From Listeria aquatica FSL S10-1188 (lineage in GTDB: Bacteria; Bacillota; Bacilli; Lactobacillales; Listeriaceae), in NCBI RefSeq assembly GCF_000525795.1, contig NZ_AOCG01000006.1:248001-312000 (forward strand): a stretch of 64,000 bases of DNA, given 5' to 3'. The translations under genes and the position numbers were made by a program. The notes below the pieces were generated by a model. It was not told the DNA's origin. It saw only the letters and a program-made list of their open reading frames with translations, and did no database searches. Shown here piece after piece: positions 1 to 8,828 of this stretch; the first letter of the stretch is position 1, and every line of letters begins with the position of its first letter.

Positions 1-36
1 ATGCTTAATACTCCCAAAAAAAAGAACTTTTTTCAT
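1..36 (-). CDS. Start of an unknown, probably iron-regulated gene (partial)
   Basis: An ATG at 36 on the minus strand follows an AGAGG ribosome binding site with 7-base spacing and opens into MKKVLFFGSIKH before the window ends. Only 12 codons are visible, including an 8-base T run, so even the frame is uncertain. The basic then hydrophobic start would fit a membrane or exported protein. A Fur-type box and promoter lie just upstream. No function can be assigned. Confidence 0.4.
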   Translation of the reverse strand, partial: MKKVLFFGSIKH

Positions 37-54
37 TTTCCAACCTCTTTCCAT

Positions 55-79
55 TGATAACGATTCTCATTAATTATCA
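55..79 (-). promoter_or_regulatory. Fur-type operator
   Basis: The segment TGATAACGATTCTCA followed by TTAATTATCA matches the Fur 7-1-7 inverted repeat (TGATAATNATTATCA) at 13 of 15 positions. It overlaps the -10 region of the minus-strand promoter at 76-105, as expected of an iron-dependent repressor site. The gene it would control runs off the left edge. Confidence 0.6.
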
Positions 80-105
80 TACTTGTTTTGACCTCCCCCT
101 GTCAA
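76..105 (-). promoter_or_regulatory. SigA-type promoter overlapping the Fur box
   Basis: On the minus strand TTGACA (105-100) and TATGAT (81-76) are separated by 18 bases. The -10 element overlaps the Fur-type operator. It reads toward the partial gene at the left edge. Confidence 0.55.
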
Positions 106-760
106 TTGATTTCAAGGATCTAGTTGGTTCAAAAGGCTCGAATCGTGGCACAATAATTGGCGGTTTCTAGTCTTTTGTCTCATTTTCGATAAATTTCGTT
201 TAAAAAACATTCAAAACGGCTATTGTATTATAACAAAAGGAAAGAGAGGCGATGCGGATGAAAGAGAGACATTTTCATTACGCACACAATGTTTAATATC
301 GCTTCTAGTTTCTAAGTCTTGTGTGTGTACAAGCTGGTTTTCCAGCTTTGTCATATGCCGGTAACGTCTGATGAAAGGTTATACGAATTTCGAATAAACA
401 GGAGGAAGGCGATGGATGAAAAGCCGCGTCGAAAGTGTAAGTTCGAAATTCACCCTTTGAGAAACGGATTATCTGAAAGTCAGAAGCATTCTCTTCTGGG
501 GTTGCATTCTGAAAACAGTATCCACTAGTACAGGCAAATATTGAGTTAGAGGAAGCTGTGATACGATTTATCTTTCGCAGTAAAGTCAAGGAAGCTTTTC
601 AAGTTCCTGCTAGTGAAAGTGTATTCTTCATTAGTTAGACTTGCTTTTCCACTAACGAATGAAAAGCCTAACCGTTGTTAATCTCAAAGAGCGTATGTTT
701 ATACAGAAACATCAGGCAAACCGGCCATCAGATGAGCAGGCTTGACAGCTCATCAAAAGG
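106..760. other. Unassigned stretch with two tiny ORFs and a hairpin
   Basis: About 650 bases without a recognisable gene. On the plus strand a 14-codon ORF at 252-296 (after AGAGG) and a 38-codon ORF at 412-528 (GGAGG six bases before the ATG) both begin in a similar GGCGATG..GATGAAA context. A hairpin AAGCTGG-TTTT-CCAGCTT sits at about 331-348. A GTTT-N16-GGCTAT arrangement near 199-224 weakly resembles a SigB promoter. A regulatory RNA, leader peptides or a decayed gene are all possible; none is demonstrated. Confidence 0.3.
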
Positions 761-793
761 AACCCTCGGATGGGAAAGTTACATCCGAGGGTT
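761..793. terminator. Bidirectional hairpin terminator
   Basis: Arms AACCCTCGGATG and CATCCGAGGGTT with a 9-base loop, followed by a T-rich tract on the plus strand and A-rich/T-rich flanks for the minus direction. It sits directly after the stop of the PfoR-like gene. Confidence 0.75.
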
Positions 794-800
794 CTCTTTT

Positions 801-1814
801 TTATTCTAGCTCAATTTTCAAATCGCCTGCTTTTAGTTTTTCTCGTTTCAATAAAATCGGTTTTGCAATAAGTGCAACGATGGCAGGAAACAAAACAGCA
901 ATAGCCACAAAGGCTAAAAATGTCCCGATTCCAGCGTTTGCAATTAAATAAAGTGGTGCAACAAATGCGCAAAGTCCCATTCCAGCAATTTCAGCGGTTG
1001 CTTCGAGATGAAGAACGAGTACGCCAACTGGACCAGCCACAAGCGTTGTCAAAAGTGGAATCACCATTAAGCTAGGCTTGCGGATGATATTGGCGGTTTG
1101 AAGCTTGGGTGTGATGATGAGTTGCGCGAAAAAAGCTCCCCAGTTATTATCCCGAAAACTCAAAACAGCAAACGCGGCAAATTGAACTGTACAACCTATT
1201 AATGCAGCGGCGCTCGCGGTTGGATCTAACTGTAAAGCAATGGCAAGCGCAGCAGATGAAGCTGGACTTAAAATTAATAAACCAAAAATAAGAGCAATAA
1301 CCATGGAGGAAATAAGTGGAGACCCGGAGACAAGTGTTGTAATAAATTCGCTCACAGTCACTAAAATCGGTGTCATGATTTTCGAAAAGAGCAACCCGGA
1401 AAGTCCGCCCGCAAGAAGCGAAACAGCTGGTATTAGAATCATATCAAATCGTGTACCGCTCACTCGTTTTCCTGTCCAAACAGCAACAATCACTGCAAGA
1501 ATCGCACCGACTGGCTCGCCACCTGAAATTGCGTAGCTTCCGTTTGCGAGTGTAATAATCCCTCCGCCTCCAATAATGGCAGAAGCCCCTGCGCTAATCA
1601 CAACTAGCGTATTTGCTCGTAAGCAAATCGCAATCCCAATCCCGATTCCTGGAATAAGCATGTTCTTTCCGATTGCTCCAATTTTAGTAAGAAACTCAAG
1701 TCCTGCTAAATCTCCGATCGTTTGCAGTAAAAGCCCCATCCCAAGTGTGACTAGTACGGCATTTGCAATCCCCATTGATGCTTTATAGGAACGATCGACA
1801 AAATATTCTTTCAT
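801..1814 (-). CDS. PfoR-type PTS IIC-like membrane protein
   Basis: A 337-residue, very hydrophobic protein with about nine or ten membrane segments, rich in Gly/Ala/Ile. Its start (MKEYFVDRSYKASMGIANAV) and the repeated glycine-rich segments (IPGIGIGIAICLRA, AIIGGGGIITLANG) resemble the PTS EIIC family that includes the so-called perfringolysin regulator PfoR. In that family the transported substrate is generally unknown, and no EIIA or EIIB gene is nearby, so active PTS transport is not implied. A GGGAGG-like site precedes the ATG. It is monocistronic, ending at the terminator at 761-793. Family confidence is good; function is not established. Confidence 0.7.
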   Translation of the reverse strand: MKEYFVDRSYKASMGIANAVLVTLGMGLLLQTIGDLAGLEFLTKIGAIGKNMLIPGIGIGIAICLRANTLVVISAGASAIIGGGGIITLANGSYAISGGEPVGAILAVIVAVWTGKRVSGTRFDMILIPAVSLLAGGLSGLLFSKIMTPILVTVSEFITTLVSGSPLISSMVIALIFGLLILSPASSAALAIALQLDPTASAAALIGCTVQFAAFAVLSFRDNNWGAFFAQLIITPKLQTANIIRKPSLMVIPLLTTLVAGPVGVLVLHLEATAEIAGMGLCAFVAPLYLIANAGIGTFLAFVAIAVLFPAIVALIAKPILLKREKLKAGDLKIELE

Positions 1815-2009
1815 AAAGTGCCTCCCTCTTTTCTTTTATTAGTCTTTTTTTATTTTACGACTTCTAGTGTAAAAAAGCTATCTTTAATTGTCTTGTCACA
1901 TGTAAATTCTTAATTATTTTTTACAACTTTCTTAAAATTTATTAAAAACCCTCCTTTTTCTACTGATTTTGCGTATAATGGAACTAACCATACAGAAAGG
2001 AGCTCTCAA

Positions 2010-2189
2010 ATGAAAGTAACTGGACTTCTCCTCTTAATTGTTGGAATTATTGGTATTGCTGTTTCATTCAGTATTTCCGGACTAGTTGGATTTGGTACAT
2101 TCCTTGTTTCTCTTATTCTTACTGTCCTTGGTATCGTTCTTCTGATCAAAGTGAAAAACCGCCGCAGACGGTCTTATTCCTTCAGATAA
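2010..2189 (+). CDS. Small membrane protein of unknown function
   Basis: A 59-residue ORF with AAAGGAG eight bases before the ATG. Two hydrophobic segments (about residues 4-24 and 27-46) precede a strongly basic tail (KNRRRRSYSF), so a small two-helix inner-membrane protein with a cytoplasmic tail is likely. A TATAAT at 1974-1979 lies upstream without a good -35 box. It ends before a strong convergent terminator. It is not similar to a family I recognise by name. Confidence 0.65.
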   Translation: MKVTGLLLLIVGIIGIAVSFSISGLVGFGTFLVSLILTVLGIVLLIKVKNRRRRSYSFR

Positions 2190-2201
2190 ATGACTAAAAT
2201 T

Positions 2202-2242
2202 CAAACGAAAACGCATCCACTACTCGGATGCGTTTTCGTTTG
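2202..2242. terminator. Convergent bidirectional terminator
   Basis: A 17-bp stem (CAAACGAAAACGCATCC with its complement) and 7-base loop lies between the plus-strand small membrane gene and the minus-strand SEDS gene ending at 2250. Confidence 0.8.
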
Positions 2243-2249
2243 AGTTGTG

Positions 2250-3352
2250 TTATTCCAGCTCAGAATCGCTACGGATAACTGCAAGCATTATCCCGGTACA
2301 GATCATATTCCCAAGAATAGATGACCCGCCATAACTTATAAACGGAAGGGGTATCCCTGTCAGCGGCATCAGTCCAATCGACATGGCAATGTTTTCAAAG
2401 ATATTAAAGGCAAAACACATCGCAAATCCTGCAAAGAGATACGCAGAAAAGTTTTTTTTTCATGGTTAGCCCTGCCTCAATCAACACTTTAATAAAGAGG
2501 ATAAAAACGATTAACAAGCAACTAACACCAATGAATCCAAATTGATTCCCAATTGAACTAAAAATCATATCGGTATGGCTTTCCGGGATATAAACATTCC
2601 CATTTCGGCCTGTAAGCATCCCCGACCCAATTGCTCTTAGTGACAAATTAACTTGATAAGCACCATCTGGATCACTTGCTGGGTCAAGCCACGTAAAAAT
2701 GCGAGCGAATTGATATTTTTTGAACCCCAGCATCTCAAGCCATTCCATGTGATTTAACAATAAAAAAAAGAAAGAAGCTAACTGAAAGAACAGCTGTAGT
2801 TGTGATTCCAACGATCCATTTCCATGATTTGTTTGCGACTAGTAATATTGTAAATGCCGTAACAAAATACACAATCGTAGTCCCAAGGTCGGGTTGTTTG
2901 TAGAGAAGTAACAAAACCGGTAATCCTAAACTAGCTAAAACAAAAAATTGTTTGACTGGATTTTTTTCATATTTCGCTGCAAAATGGGCCATTACGAAAA
3001 CAAAAATGCCTTTGACAAGTTCAGAAGGTTGAAGCGAAAAACCTGCAAGACGATACCATCTCGTCGCTCCGTTAACTTCCTGTGTGAAGGGAACTTTTAA
3101 AACGATACCTAGCAACAAAATAATGGCTCCACCATAAAACCAAAAAACATGTTTTCGAACAAAAGTGATATTGCTTTTAGAAATGAGAAAGCAAATCCCT
3201 AATCCCACAATAAAAAACAAAATCTGCTGTAAAACAAAATTGTTTTCATATTGCCCTGTTTGTTGGGCGAAATAAATAGCCACACAACTGATGACGCTAA
3301 GGAGAATGACAAGAGCGTAAATCTGTTCACTAATTTTTCTTTTGTATTGCAT
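2250..3352 (-). pseudogene. FtsW/RodA (SEDS) family protein A, interrupted in this sequence
   Basis: SEDS proteins are membrane glycosyltransferases that polymerise lipid II with a partner class B PBP. Family hallmarks are visible: the GATRWY..GFSLQPSELVK block, YKQPDLGTTIV, and a C-terminal PLTGIPLPFISYGGSS. The start is the ATG at 3352, which has GGAGAAGG upstream; it overlaps the end of the neighbouring SEDS gene. Two breaks lie in A/T runs near 2762-2769 and 2451-2460, and each is cured by deleting one base (T8 to T7, A9 to A8), restoring about 366 residues. It is therefore probably an intact gene with base-calling errors. It is the third gene of the mgtA operon. Whether it serves elongation or division cannot be told. 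Confidence 0.8.
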
Positions 3353-4517
3353 AACTTTCACCTTCTCCATTTTGTTTTTTCATGCGTCTCTCACCAGCAC
3401 GTACAAATCCGAGACCACATCCAAGTGCTAAAATAGAGCTCCCTCCATAACTCATAAATGGGAGTGGAACACCTGTCAGCGGAATGATCCCCGATACACC
3501 ACCGAGATTAAAAAAGATTTGAATAGAAATCCAGCTTACTACGCCCACCGCAACGAGATTATCAAATGTTGACGAACTAAAAAAATATAACCTTGAATGC
3601 TTGCTTTATCAAAATAAAGATGAGACTCAGATAGAGAAATAAGCCGAACGCACCTAATTCTTCCGAAATAACTGTCATGATAAAATCAGTATGGGCTTCC
3701 GATAAGTAACCTAATTTTTGAATACCAGAGCCAAATCCACTCCCCCAGAAACCTCCGCTTCCAATCGCATAGTAGCCATTTCGAAGTTGGTAAGACGCGT
3801 TTAAATTCGCCTTATTGAAAGGATCTAAATAGCTAAAGCGCGCCATTTTCGTACTACTAAAGAAGTCGGGATGAACTAGATACACCAACACAAAAAATCT
3901 ACCAGAAAAACGCCTACTAAGAAAAGAATGACTTTAAAAAATCCGCCTAAGCGAAAGTCCTGAAGCAATAAGCTGACTAAGTGCTGCTATAAATACAATT
4001 CCTGCCGTTCCAAGGTCGGGCTGCAAAATAATCAATCCTACTAGAAGGAGTAATAGAAAAAGATAGAAAAAGATAGAAAAAGATAGAGAAAGAGCGGCCG
4101 ATCACTTTTTTCAATTTGCTTACCAAAATAAGTGAAGTAAGTAGCTGTAAATAAAATAACGAGTAATTTAATTACTTCAGTTGGTTGAAACATAAAGCCA
4201 AAAATGTTCAGCCAGCGTTGTGCGGAATTTGTTGTAACTCCTAAAAAAAGAACGGCTAAAAGCATAAAAAAGGAAACTCCATACATCCACTTGATCGCTT
4301 TTCCGTTTACTATTATTTGCTCGTTCAAATGCGAAACAACAAATAACAAAAAGAAACCAAACATGAAAAACAAGAATTGCCTTAGTGCAAAATAATGAGC
4401 ACTAACTTCATAACGCACAAGAGCCGTTTGAAAACTGGCGCTATAAACAAGAATGACACTATATAAGCTAAGAAGAAGAAAACTGATTGGAATCGTTTTA
4501 TTTTTTACTAAGTGCAC
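3330..4517 (-). pseudogene. FtsW/RodA (SEDS) family protein B, multiply interrupted
   Basis: A second SEDS protein, starting at a GTG (4517) behind AAAAGGAG and 16 bases after the mgtA stop. The N-terminal part shows the RWLNIFGFMFQPTEVIK block; after the break comes ILQPDLGTAGIV, then AHTDFIMTVISEELG and a terminal PLTGVPLPFMSYGGSS. It breaks at a 10-bp tandem repeat (4053-4092), at two T6 runs (about 3936-3941 and 3892-3897), and at 3579-3585. Most breaks look like run-length errors, but the repeat could be a genuine slippage site. It overlaps SEDS A by 23 bases, which points to translational coupling. Confidence 0.75.
4053..4092. repeat. 10-bp tandem repeat, about four copies, inside a SEDS gene
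   Basis: The unit ATAGAAAAAG is repeated three times exactly plus a fourth copy with one substitution (ATAGAGAAAG). Because 10 is not a multiple of three, gain or loss of units changes the reading frame. As given, the frame hits a stop just after the repeat; losing two units (or gaining one) restores a hydrophobic segment leading into ILQPDLGTAG. Confidence 0.85.
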
Positions 4518-4532
4518 AGCTAAAATCTCCTT

Positions 4533-7108
4533 TTAAATCCAATCGTGGAATTTTTTTATATAGACTTGTTTGACAAATTGAATGACAATCATATAGCTCA
4601 AAAGTATGCCTATTAAAAACAGAAAATACATCGCTGGTAAATTTACAAATCCCATTGCATGGCCAAATCCAGTAAAGGGAATGACAAGTCCAAGCCCCAT
4701 TATTATTAGTGTTGAAATCAGTACAGACTTTGTTGCCGTCGATTGAATAAACGGGACCTTTTCCGTACGAATCATGTGAACCACAAGGGTTTGTGTTAAT
4801 AACCCGACAACAAACCAACCACTTTGGAATAAAGCTTGTTCGGAAATAGAATTCGCTTGAAAGATATTCCACATAATCACGAAAGTTAAAATATCAAAAA
4901 TAGAACTTACAGGACCGATTGTTAATATGAAACGAAGCATATTTTTTGTATTCCATTTCCTTGGTTTTTCCAAGAATGAATCATCCATTCTATCCCAAGG
5001 AAGAGTAAACTGCGAAAAATCATAGAGTAAGTTTTGTAACAATAGCTGAAGTGAGAGCATCGGCAAAAATGGGAGGAAAGCACTCGCAATCAGTACACTA
5101 AAGACGTTTCCAAAATTCGAACTTGCTGTCATTTTTACATACTTCAATATATTGCCGAACACTGTCCGCCCTTCAACTAATCCCCGCTCTAAAACGGTTA
5201 AACTTTTTTCTAGTAAAATCACTGAGCTGGCATCTTTTGTAATATCTGTTGCCGTATCAACAGATATGCCCACGTCTGCTTTTCTAAGTGCAGGGGCATC
5301 ATTCATACCGTCTCCCATGAAACCAACTGTATGCCCCCCTTCTTTTTTCAACACCGTCACAATGCGGGCTTTTTGAAGCGGAGAAAGTTTTGCTAAAATT
5401 GAAACTTCTTGGATTGCTTGATGTAATTCAGTATCGTTCATATTTTCTATTTCTGTTCCCAGCAAAAAGCGTTCGCTTGAAATCCCGACCTCTTGGCAAA
5501 CTTTCTTCGTTACAATTTCATTATCTCCTGTTAAAACTTTCACTTGTACGCCTTTGTCATTAAGCCTTTTCACCGCGTCTGCAGCCGAAAGCTTTACTGG
5601 GTCTAGAAAACCTATGAAACCTTTAAAAATCATGTTTTCTTTATCATCACTCGAAAATTTGGATGCCTTGGGTTTGTCTTTATAGCAAATACCAATAACT
5701 CGCATCCCTTGTTGATTTAAAGTTTCACTAAATTGACTTAATTTTGTTTTCTCTTTTTCTGTTAACTCTTTTATTTCATCCTTTTCTTCTAGATGTGTAC
5801 AAATCTGGAAAACTTCTCTAACAGCGCCTTTCGTAATCATTCGATCTGCTGAACGTTCTCGAATAACAACACTTAACAGGCGCCTTTCAAAATCAAAAGG
5901 AATTTCATCAAGTTTTTGCATTCGCTTGAGGCTCCGTAAGCCATCACTTGTCTGCTCAGTGTGCTTGATAACAGCGTAATCGAGCACATTTTTATAGCCT
6001 GTTTGATAATAGCTATTTAAAAAGGCATCTTCTAATACACTATTAGAAGGCTTACCAGAAGCATCAATATGTTGTACTAGTGTAATTTGGTCACAAGTTA
6101 GCGTCCCTGTTTTGTCCGTACAAAGCACATCCATAGCCCCTAAATTTTGAATGGCATTTAGTTCTTTCACAATGACTTTTTCTTTCGCCATTTTAACAGC
6201 GCCTTTAGCAAGATTTGTGTTAACTATCATTGGGAGCATTTCAGGCGTTAAGCCAACAGCCACTGCGACAGCAAACATAAACGCTTGTAGCCAGTCCCCT
6301 TTTAAAAATCCATTCACCGAAAATACAATAGGAACCATCACTAGCATAAAATAAAAAAGCATCTTCGAGACCGCACGTACCCCCTTATCAAAACTTGTTT
6401 GATCCCGAGTAGCCGTCGCCATTTCCGCAAGCTCACCAAAAATCGTCTCATCACCTGTTCGCAGTACAACTGCTCTCCCTATTCCACTAACAACGTCTGT
6501 CCCCATAAAGCTTAAATTTTGACTTTCAAGGATTGTGCCATTTTCATTGGCTGCAAAACTGTATTTTTCAACAGGTAATGCCTCTCCCGTTAACATAGAC
6601 TGGTTAACAAATAGATCTTGAGCTTCGAAAACCCGTACATCTGCCGGAATCATGACTCCAGTTGACAAACAAATAATATCTCCTGGAACTAGGTACTTAG
6701 TTTCGATTTCGCACTTCACGCCATCACGAATGACTGTTGTACGATTCTCAATAAAAGACTGTAAAGAAAAACTTGCTTTTTGAGCTCGAATAGATTGAAT
6801 AAAACTAATACACACGCTGAATGCGATCATCACACTCATGATAATCGCGGCTTCAAAGTCTGCTGTTAAAAGTGAAATCACAGCAAGTAGCATTAAAATA
6901 TAAATAAATGGATCGTGAAAAGCTTTGAGTAGTAACAGGTAAACAGGCTTCGGTTTGCTTTTTTTTCGTCCGATTTTCACCATAAAATTCTAATTTCTTA
7001 CTTACTTGTCCTTCTTTCAAACCATTTTTTTTCGGTTTCATAGCGTGTAAAAATAGCAGTTAAAGTTTCTTTTGACTCTTTTAATAAGCCAATTTCATTT
7101 TGTTTCAT
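4533..7108 (-). CDS. mgtA: MgtA-type magnesium-translocating P-type ATPase (two N-terminal run-length breaks)
   Basis: A P3B-type ATPase for Mg2+ import. Seen: TGEALPVEK (actuator domain), the phosphorylated aspartate in DKTGTLT at about residue 330, the hinge motif MGDGMNDAPALRKADVGIS, and membrane segments at both ends. The uninterrupted ORF starts only at 6983, but the real start is the ATG at 7108 behind GGAGG. The first about 45 residues are broken at A8 runs near 7023-7031 and 6959-6967, each cured by removing one base. Total length would be about 858 residues, normal for MgtA. It is preceded by an M-box riboswitch and followed at 16 bases by the two SEDS genes, suggesting one Mg2+-responsive transcript. 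Confidence 0.9.
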
Positions 7109-7254
7109 CTTTTTGTCCTCCTTTAAGAGGCACTAACGGCAATTATGTGCAGATAAATGCCCCTGTTTTTTATTGCTACAACTACTATCTGGGTCACTTT
7201 CTGCTAACAAACTTGGCATTTATCTCACATCCTTTTTATAATTTGCCATAAAAA

Positions 7255-7505
7255 AATCCTTGCCAAAACTTTGGCAAGGATTTGTACACATGCAAATAAA
7301 CAGCTAATGCGCGTTTCCCCTCGCAAAAGTTTTGGCACTATACAACGTAAAGAAAAATCATTTTCTTAGCCACATTATGGAAAGCCTTAATCCGACAATC
7401 CCTGTTCTACCCATTGGCGTCTTTGGACATTTTTGGGCAGTGGCCTATGTTTGTATAGGAGCCTCACTTTACAGGCAAAAATATTCATTTCCGTATTTCC
7501 TTGTA
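7255..7505 (-). promoter_or_regulatory. M-box (ykoK-type) magnesium riboswitch with attenuator
   Basis: The minus strand carries the conserved M-box core: GTGAGGCTCCTATA, ACATAGGCCACTGCCCAAAA, then TGTCCAAAGACGCCAATGGG (about 7415-7475). Downstream is a terminator hairpin with arms AATCCTTGCC/GGCAAGGATT (7255-7282) and a T tract. The 3' aptamer strand GCCAAAACTTT (about 7327-7337) is complementary to AAAGTTTTGGC in the terminator, giving a clear antiterminator alternative. In this family bound Mg2+ stabilises the aptamer and lets the terminator form. It controls mgtA and probably the SEDS genes behind it. Confidence 0.93.
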
Positions 7506-7506
7506 A

Positions 7507-7535
7507 ATAATATCATGTTCAGGACTCAAAAACAA
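7507..7535 (-). promoter_or_regulatory. Promoter of the mgtA leader
   Basis: TTGTTT (7535-7530) and TATTAT (7512-7507) with a 17-base spacer on the minus strand place transcription start at about 7500, just upstream of the M-box aptamer. Confidence 0.5.
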
Positions 7536-7646
7536 TAACAAAAGAATGTTCTTTAAACTTTCTTTACTTTTTTTGCTCAGGGAAACTTTTTTGGTTTACC
7601 TGAAACCCTGATGGATCGTGTAAAATAAATTTGCATTTCAAAACTC

Positions 7647-7680
7647 AAACAAGCATTGCGACATGTCGCAATGCTTGTTT
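7647..7680. terminator. Perfect 34-bp palindrome after the MazG-like gene
   Basis: AAACAAGCATTGCGACA followed immediately by its exact reverse complement. It lies between the MazG-like stop and the mgtA promoter and probably ends the nrd/mazG transcript, although no long T tract follows on either strand. Confidence 0.6.
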
Positions 7681-7715
7681 AAGCAAAATGATTTCCCACT
7701 ACCAAACCCTTTTTT

Positions 7716-7992
7716 TTATTTTTTCTCTAGTTTGTTTCGAATAATTTCTTCTACATCTAATTCAAAACTATCTGCTAGCTGCAAAGCGTAAATCAAAACA
7801 TCCGCTAATTCATCTAAAATAGCTTCTCGATTCTCTTTTACAGCCTCATTAGATTCTTTCCACTGAAAGCACTCTAATAGCTCAGCGGATTCAATTGAAA
7901 TAGATAAGGCTAGATCTTTTTTTTAGTGCATATTGATCTTCCCAGCCACGTGATTTTAAAAACGCTCGAATATCCTGTTGTAGTTCTTTCAT
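7716..7992 (-). pseudogene. MazG-like NTP pyrophosphohydrolase, one run-length break
   Basis: Removing one base from the T8 run at 7917-7924 gives a 91-residue protein beginning MKELQQDIRAFLKSRGWEDQ. It contains the MazG fold signature ESAELLECFQWKE followed by DELADVLIYALQLAD. Acidic residues of these helices bind Mg2+ in all-alpha NTP-PPases, which hydrolyse (often non-canonical) dNTPs to monophosphates. The ATG at 7992 follows AGAGGAGA. It lies directly behind the ribonucleotide reductase operon, separated by a terminator, which fits a nucleotide-pool role. Substrate is unknown. Confidence 0.8.
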
Positions 7993-8021
7993 AAACTTTA
8001 AAATCTCCTCTCGTTATAAAA

Positions 8022-8043
8022 AAAGCCCTCTTTCGAGGGCTTT
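8022..8043 (-). terminator. Terminator of the nrd operon
   Basis: Stem AAAGCCCTC/GAGGGCTTT with a 4-base loop followed on the minus strand by a T7 tract. Confidence 0.85.
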
Positions 8044-8051
8044 AAATAAGC

Positions 8052-8378
8052 TTACGCATTTTGTTCTAAAATTTCTTCAATTTTGTTGGGTGGAATAAAT
8101 CCATTTAAACGAGTCAATTCTTCCCCGCCTTTATAAAGCACAAGTGTTGGTGTTTGACGAATATCTTGTTCGAAAAAGAAATTTTCACCCATTTCTTCCA
8201 ATTTCACTTTCAAAACTTTCACTTTCTCTGCTTGTGCGGAGTTATTAAATTCTTGAAAAGAAAGATCTAACATTTTGCAATTAGGGCAATTATCTTTCCA
8301 GAAATCTACATAGACTAATTCTTCACTTGCCATGTGATTTTGAAACTCTTCCAAAGATTTAATTTCGATACTTGTCAT
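8052..8378 (-). CDS. Thioredoxin-family protein of the nrd operon
   Basis: A 108-residue thioredoxin fold protein starting at the ATG at 8378 (MTSIEIKSLEEF) with AAGGAG upstream. The redox site is Cys31-Pro-Asn-Cys34 in FWKDNCPNCKMLD rather than the usual CGPC; the cis-proline region is RQTPTLVLYKGGEEL. Being last in the nrdE-nrdF-flavodoxin set, it probably re-reduces NrdE (a NrdH/thioredoxin role). As written the ORF is continuous with the flavodoxin upstream, but that is explained by the A8 run at 8392-8399. Confidence 0.88.
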   Translation of the reverse strand: MTSIEIKSLEEFQNHMASEELVYVDFWKDNCPNCKMLDLSFQEFNNSAQAEKVKVLKVKLEEMGENFFFEQDIRQTPTLVLYKGGEELTRLNGFIPPNKIEEILEQNA

Positions 8379-8813
8379 AACGACTCGCTCCTTTTTTTTC
8401 AGCACTTGCTGAACAAAATTATTAATTTCCTCATAATCGGCATTTGTGTGCGGCATTTGTTCAATTTTCAAGGTCGGATAATCAGTTCCAAAAAACTTTT
8501 CCATCCGGTCAACTGCCCCACAAAAATTTTCAATTCCCCACTGCGTTTCTCCAGTTCCAAACAAAGCAATGTGCTTCGGTTTTTCACCTAATTCCGCAAT
8601 GAAGTCTTTCATATCTGGTGGTGTTCTTCCATAATCAACCGTCCATGCCCCCAACATGTAAAGGTCAAAAGATTCATCAAGTGGATAATCTGCATCTGGT
8701 GCGACCCGAAAAGCGGTCACATCATGCCCAAGCGCTTCAAGACGTTCCAGAATCAGGTCTGCAACCATCTTCGTGTTTCCGCTTAAAGAATCATAGGCAA
8801 GGAGGATTCTCAT
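8375..8813 (-). CDS. Flavodoxin of the nrd operon
   Basis: About 145 residues with the FMN phosphate loop near the start (YDSLSGNTKMVAD) and flavodoxin-type second loop (MLGAWTVDYGRTPPD) and third loop (FGTGETQWG). It begins at ATG 8813, 15 bases after nrdF. As given it reads straight into thioredoxin (253 residues). Deleting one base from the A8 run gives the end KKRSESL and a TGA overlapping the thioredoxin ATG, a normal ATGA coupling. By position it may act as the NrdI-like flavodoxin that activates the Mn-tyrosyl radical of NrdF; this is inference. Confidence 0.85.
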
Positions 8814-8828
8814 AGATCGTCAAATCCG

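Noticed and set aside
199-224. SigB promoter in the left gap
   Set aside because: The -10 (GGCTAT) deviates from GGGTAT and no gene of known SigB type follows.
305-589. 94-codon minus-strand ORF in the left gap
   Set aside because: No ribosome binding site and low-complexity composition; it lies opposite the two small plus-strand ORFs and matches nothing I recognise.
8052-8813. A genuine single flavodoxin-thioredoxin fusion protein
   Set aside because: One surplus base in the A8 run accounts for it, and a normal ATGA overlap with a ribosome binding site appears after correction, in line with the error pattern of the whole window.
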